Shown here: in pieces, positions 63,108 to 64,000 of the stretch
Position numbering within the stretch: the first letter of the stretch is position 1
Layout: every line of letters starts with the position of its first letter
Assembly (NCBI GenBank): GCA_014650415.1
Contig: BMUX01000002.1
Coordinates: forward strand, 124,001-188,000
Direction of reading: 5' to 3'
DNA length: 64,000 nt
From: Streptomyces spiroverticillatus
GTDB taxonomy: Bacteria; Actinomycetota; Actinomycetes; Streptomycetales; Streptomycetaceae
Notes under the pieces: generated by a model
The model's input: the letters and a program-made list of their open reading frames with translations, nothing else
Told to the model about the DNA's origin: nothing
Database searches by the model: none
Translations under genes and position numbers: made by a program

Positions 63108-64000
63108 ATGCGGCAGCACCCGACACCGGACGCCGACGACTTCCCTCCGGCGGAGGCCGATCTGGAGCAGCTGCTGCGGACCGGTCCCTTCCATCTGGCG
63201 CTGCGGGCGGCGCTGCAACTGCGCGGGCTGCCGTTGCAGCGGGTGCGCCACCATCTGGCGGGGCGCGGGATCACGGTGGGGGTGACCAGCCTCAGTTACT
63301 GGCAGCAGGGGGCGCGCCGGCCGCAGCGGCCCGAATCGCTGCGTGCTGTACGGGAGTTGGAGGACGTGCTGCGGCTGCCCGCCGAGTCGCTGATCCGCCT
63401 GCTGGTGGCGGAGGGCGCGGCGGAGGGCGAGCGGCCGCAGGGCCGTTCGTACCGGGCGCTGGTGGAGGCGTCGGGGTCGGTGGAGATGCTGCTGGCGGAG
63501 CTGGAGTCCCCCGTCGACGGCGGGCTGCACACCGTCGGTCATCACGAGCGGGTACGGATCGGGCCCGACCGGGAGCTGGTGGGGCGCGACTCCCAGCACG
63601 TGGTGCGGGCGCACCGGGACGGCGTCGACCGCTACCTGGCCGTGCACCACGGCGACCCGGGCTGCGATCCGTCCCGGGTGGCGGTGCGGGCCGGGGAGAA
63701 CTGCCGCACCGGGCGGGTGCGGTGGCACCGGGAGACCGGGCTCGTCGTCGCGGAGATGCTCTTCGACGCACGGCTGCGGGCCGGGGACACGTACTTCTTC
63801 GAGTACGGCTTCGAGGACGGCACCGGCGGGGCCTGCGTGGAGTACGTGCGCGGCTTCAGCTTCGCGGGCGGGCAGTACGTGCTCCAGGTGCGCTTCGACG
63901 AGCGGGCGCTGCCGGTGCGGTGCCGCCGCTTCGCCCAGTCGTCGGCCGGGGCGCCGAGGGCGGCGCGGCAGGACCTGACGCTGAGCGGGCGGCACGGCAC
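63108..64000 (+). CDS. XRE-type DNA-binding protein (3' end beyond window)
   Basis: The frame is open to the window edge (297 codons visible). A helix-turn-helix lies near residues 22-75 (LALRAALQLRGLPLQRVRHHLAGRGITVGVTSLSYWQQGARRP region), with SYWQQGARRPQRPESLRA as the recognition part. A basic, His- and Arg-rich domain without clear homology follows. ATG 63108 has GGAGGAG 5 bases upstream. Being divergent from the cysteine protease, it may regulate that operon. Confidence 0.78.
   Translation, partial: MRQHPTPDADDFPPAEADLEQLLRTGPFHLALRAALQLRGLPLQRVRHHLAGRGITVGVTSLSYWQQGARRPQRPESLRAVRELEDVLRLPAESLIRLLVAEGAAEGERPQGRSYRALVEASGSVEMLLAELESPVDGGLHTVGHHERVRIGPDRELVGRDSQHVVRAHRDGVDRYLAVHHGDPGCDPSRVAVRAGENCRTGRVRWHRETGLVVAEMLFDARLRAGDTYFFEYGFEDGTGGACVEYVRGFSFAGGQYVLQVRFDERALPVRCRRFAQSSAGAPRAARQDLTLSGRHG

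Overview
The window is high-GC actinobacterial DNA. Codon third positions are almost all G or C, GTG and TTG starts are common, and stop/start overlaps of the ATGA/GTGA type recur. The gene content (whiA, a 4Fe-4S SufR-led suf operon, opcA beside zwf, COX15/ctaB flanking the pentose phosphate genes, an RbpA-type protein) points to a Streptomyces chromosome. From 11 kb onward the order resembles, from memory, the conserved core of the S. coelicolor chromosome. I see no tRNA, rRNA, IS element, prophage or CRISPR array.

Layout. 1-11.4 kb is the more accessory part: the end of a Ser/Thr kinase with a PQQ-type propeller, an SDR, a three-gene cassette (small domain protein, signal-less trypsin-like peptidase, small unknown), a C-methyltransferase/terpene cyclase fusion, an unknown acidic protein and a secreted endonuclease/phosphatase-fold enzyme. 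11.4-22.6 kb holds a SoxR-box-controlled ABM protein, a lipoprotein, a paralogous dapA, a secreted peptide, a hemerythrin-like protein, dapD, an MFS exporter, a redoxin, a SnoaL-like/MarR divergent pair, and DUF3616, DUF1963 and membrane proteins.

22.7-29.2 kb is the Fe-S assembly operon sufR-B-D-Rieske-C-S-U-T on the minus strand, with translationally coupled junctions. 29.4-36.5 kb has an AAC(3)-like acetyltransferase, a formate/nitrite-type channel, a two-gene ABC exporter, heme A synthase (ctaA), an amidohydrolase, a small protein and heme O synthase (ctaB). 36.9-43.5 kb is the pentose phosphate operon tkt-tal-zwf-opcA-pgl. Facing it are a probable MFS gene, pgi and two PH-domain membrane proteins, then an RbpA-type protein and secG.

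49.7-52.8 kb is the lower-glycolysis run gap-pgk-tpiA. 53-56 kb is a large secreted M14 carboxypeptidase. 56.2-61.4 kb is the conserved uvrC-rapZ-yvcK-whiA block, tightly overlapped. 61.4-64 kb is a secreted papain-like cysteine protease with a membrane-anchored partner, and the start of an XRE-type regulator cut by the window edge.

How the genes fit together: glycolysis, pentose phosphate, heme A and Fe-S assembly sit side by side as a central-metabolism block. Strong intrinsic-terminator hairpins separate the transcription units. The most unusual items are the methyltransferase-terpene cyclase fusion, the peptidase cassette whose first gene resembles the N-terminal domain of the second, and several clear DNA operators: a SoxR box inside a 19-bp-spaced promoter, a 41-bp nested palindrome in front of marR, and a dyad covering the start codon of an MFS gene. 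Functions are inferred by motif recognition only; no database search was run.
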